In this document: one piece after another, positions 37,225 to 37,727 of the stretch | Layout of the letters: each line of letters opens with the position of its first letter | Position numbering within the stretch: position 1 is the stretch's first letter | Assembly: GCA_029260435.1 (NCBI GenBank) | Contig: JAJDDG010000081.1 | Span: 1 to 37,727 of the forward strand | DNA from: Phycisphaerales bacterium | GTDB taxonomy: Bacteria > Planctomycetota > Phycisphaerae > Phycisphaerales > UBA1924 | Direction: 5' to 3' | DNA: 37,727 nt | Translations under genes and position numbers: made by a program | Notes under the pieces: model-generated | Told to the model about the DNA's origin: nothing | Databases searched by the model: none | What the model saw: the letters and a program-made list of their open reading frames with translations, nothing else

Positions 37225-37519
37225 GAGAGCATTTTACTCTGGATGGGGGAAGTAGGCCCAGTGCCCTAATCGTGTGTGGGTCCAGTACTTGGTCAGTAGC
37301 TTTATGCTGCCTTTCGATCGTGGTAGATGAGTATCCAGCCGCCAGGGTCCGCACGATCCCGGCACTACCGGACGAATACTTGGTAATTCGACGCCACAGG
37401 TTTTCCAGACCGATTCTTGGGTAACTCAGTGCACCAATAAGACCACAGAGTTCTGCACGCTCGCTTGACCCCCTCCTAAAATGTTGATCCAGTCTTTGTG
37501 AGAGGATTCGGACGGCCAT
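37175..37519 (-). CDS. Hypothetical small protein, possibly DNA-binding
   Basis: A 114-residue frame from an ATG at 37519, with no clear ribosome site. The part RLDQHFRRGSSERAEL and SYPRIGLENLWRRITKYSSG is helix-prone, with HTH-like spacing in AAGYSSTTIERQHKA. No family is recognised. It overlaps the HTH gene by 50 bp and its start lies within the RHS fragment on the other strand, so it could be spurious. Confidence 0.3.
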   Translation of the reverse strand: MAVRILSQRLDQHFRRGSSERAELCGLIGALSYPRIGLENLWRRITKYSSGSAGIVRTLAAGYSSTTIERQHKATDQVLDPHTIRALGLLPPSRVKCSHAQNNEYRIPEKDQYQ

Positions 37520-37727
37520 TGGCCGAGCCGCTGACTCAGCTGGCGCACGGCATTTATCACAACCGCAACCGGACGTACATGCCGAGCACCGGGCGGTTCC
37601 TGCAGATGGACCCGAACGCGTCATTCAGACAGCTGGCGGGGACTGGGTACGCGGGCGCAGTGGCGTACGCAGGGCTTGCTTCGTTCGACATGGAGTCGAT
37701 GTACGGCGATGGGTTCGGGCTATACGG
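37480..37727 (+). pseudogene. 5'-truncated RHS-repeat core fragment, runs off the window
   Basis: An open frame after an in-frame TAA reads AHGIYHNRNRTYMPSTGRFL then QMDPNA, the RHS-repeat-associated core signature (YNYRARYYDPETGRFLSEDP type), followed by AGTGYAGAVAYAGLASFD. RHS proteins are normally over 1000 residues with long YD repeats upstream; none exist here, so this is the 3' part of a broken gene or a displaced C-terminal tip. A variable toxin or other tail would lie beyond the window. Confidence 0.7.

Noticed and set aside
37466..37497. TGACCCCCTCCTAAAAT as an IS terminal inverted repeat
   Set aside because: It has an IS3-like look, but no partner repeat, target duplication or transposase is seen, and the sequence inward of it is RHS coding.

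Overview
The window looks like a chromosomal segment of a GC-rich planctomycete, most probably of the class Phycisphaerae. The indications are an ECF sigma factor followed directly by a transmembrane serine/threonine kinase with WD40 repeats, a secreted dockerin-ended protein, many GTG/TTG starts, weak or missing Shine-Dalgarno sites at some genes, a eukaryote-type UDP-N-acetylhexosamine pyrophosphorylase and outer-membrane beta-barrels. The lineage is an inference from gene content, not from a marker gene.

Region 1 (1-13065) is mostly housekeeping. It holds an exported alpha/beta hydrolase, pyruvate kinase overlapping cinA, a short-chain dehydrogenase, a small lipoprotein, a glycerate kinase, a stand-alone nuoI, the UDP-sugar pyrophosphorylase, phoU, enolase, a LuxR-type regulator and a nitrilase-family amidase with a glycine-rich insert encoded by a G-tract. 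Pyruvate kinase, enolase and glycerate kinase all act in lower glycolysis.

Region 2 (13066-13877) has no protein gene but holds two consecutive candidate non-coding RNAs. Each has its own -35/-10 pair with a 16-nt spacer, many stem-loops and an intrinsic terminator. An FHA-GspE fusion ATPase follows on the other strand.

Region 3 (15655-23455) is bounded by tRNA-Gly-related sequences. A tRNA 3' half with its terminator is joined to an 80-bp sequence. A second copy of that sequence overlaps the end of the WD40 kinase gene, about 120 bp from an intact tRNA-Gly(CCC). This looks like the scar of a tRNA-targeting integrating element. Between the scars lie the dockerin protein, the ECF sigma factor and the kinase.

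Region 4 (24427-36792) is the most striking part: eight co-oriented genes, all or nearly all for exported proteins. The core is two diheme cytochrome c peroxidase-like proteins, a Tat-exported Rieske protein and an arsenite-oxidase-like molybdopterin subunit. This is the composition of the iodate reductase system IdrABP1P2. Around the core are two outer-membrane beta-barrels, a 932-residue helical protein ending in a cytochrome c domain, and a cupredoxin-like/carboxypeptidase-regulatory protein. The inferred working is that periplasmic c-heme and copper proteins carry electrons to the Rieske-Mo enzyme, that the peroxidases remove a reactive by-product, and that the porins pass the oxyanion. 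The substrate is not proven by sequence.

Region 5 (36793-37727) contains small HTH-like genes on the minus strand and a 5'-truncated RHS core fragment running off the window, suggesting a rearranged accessory edge.
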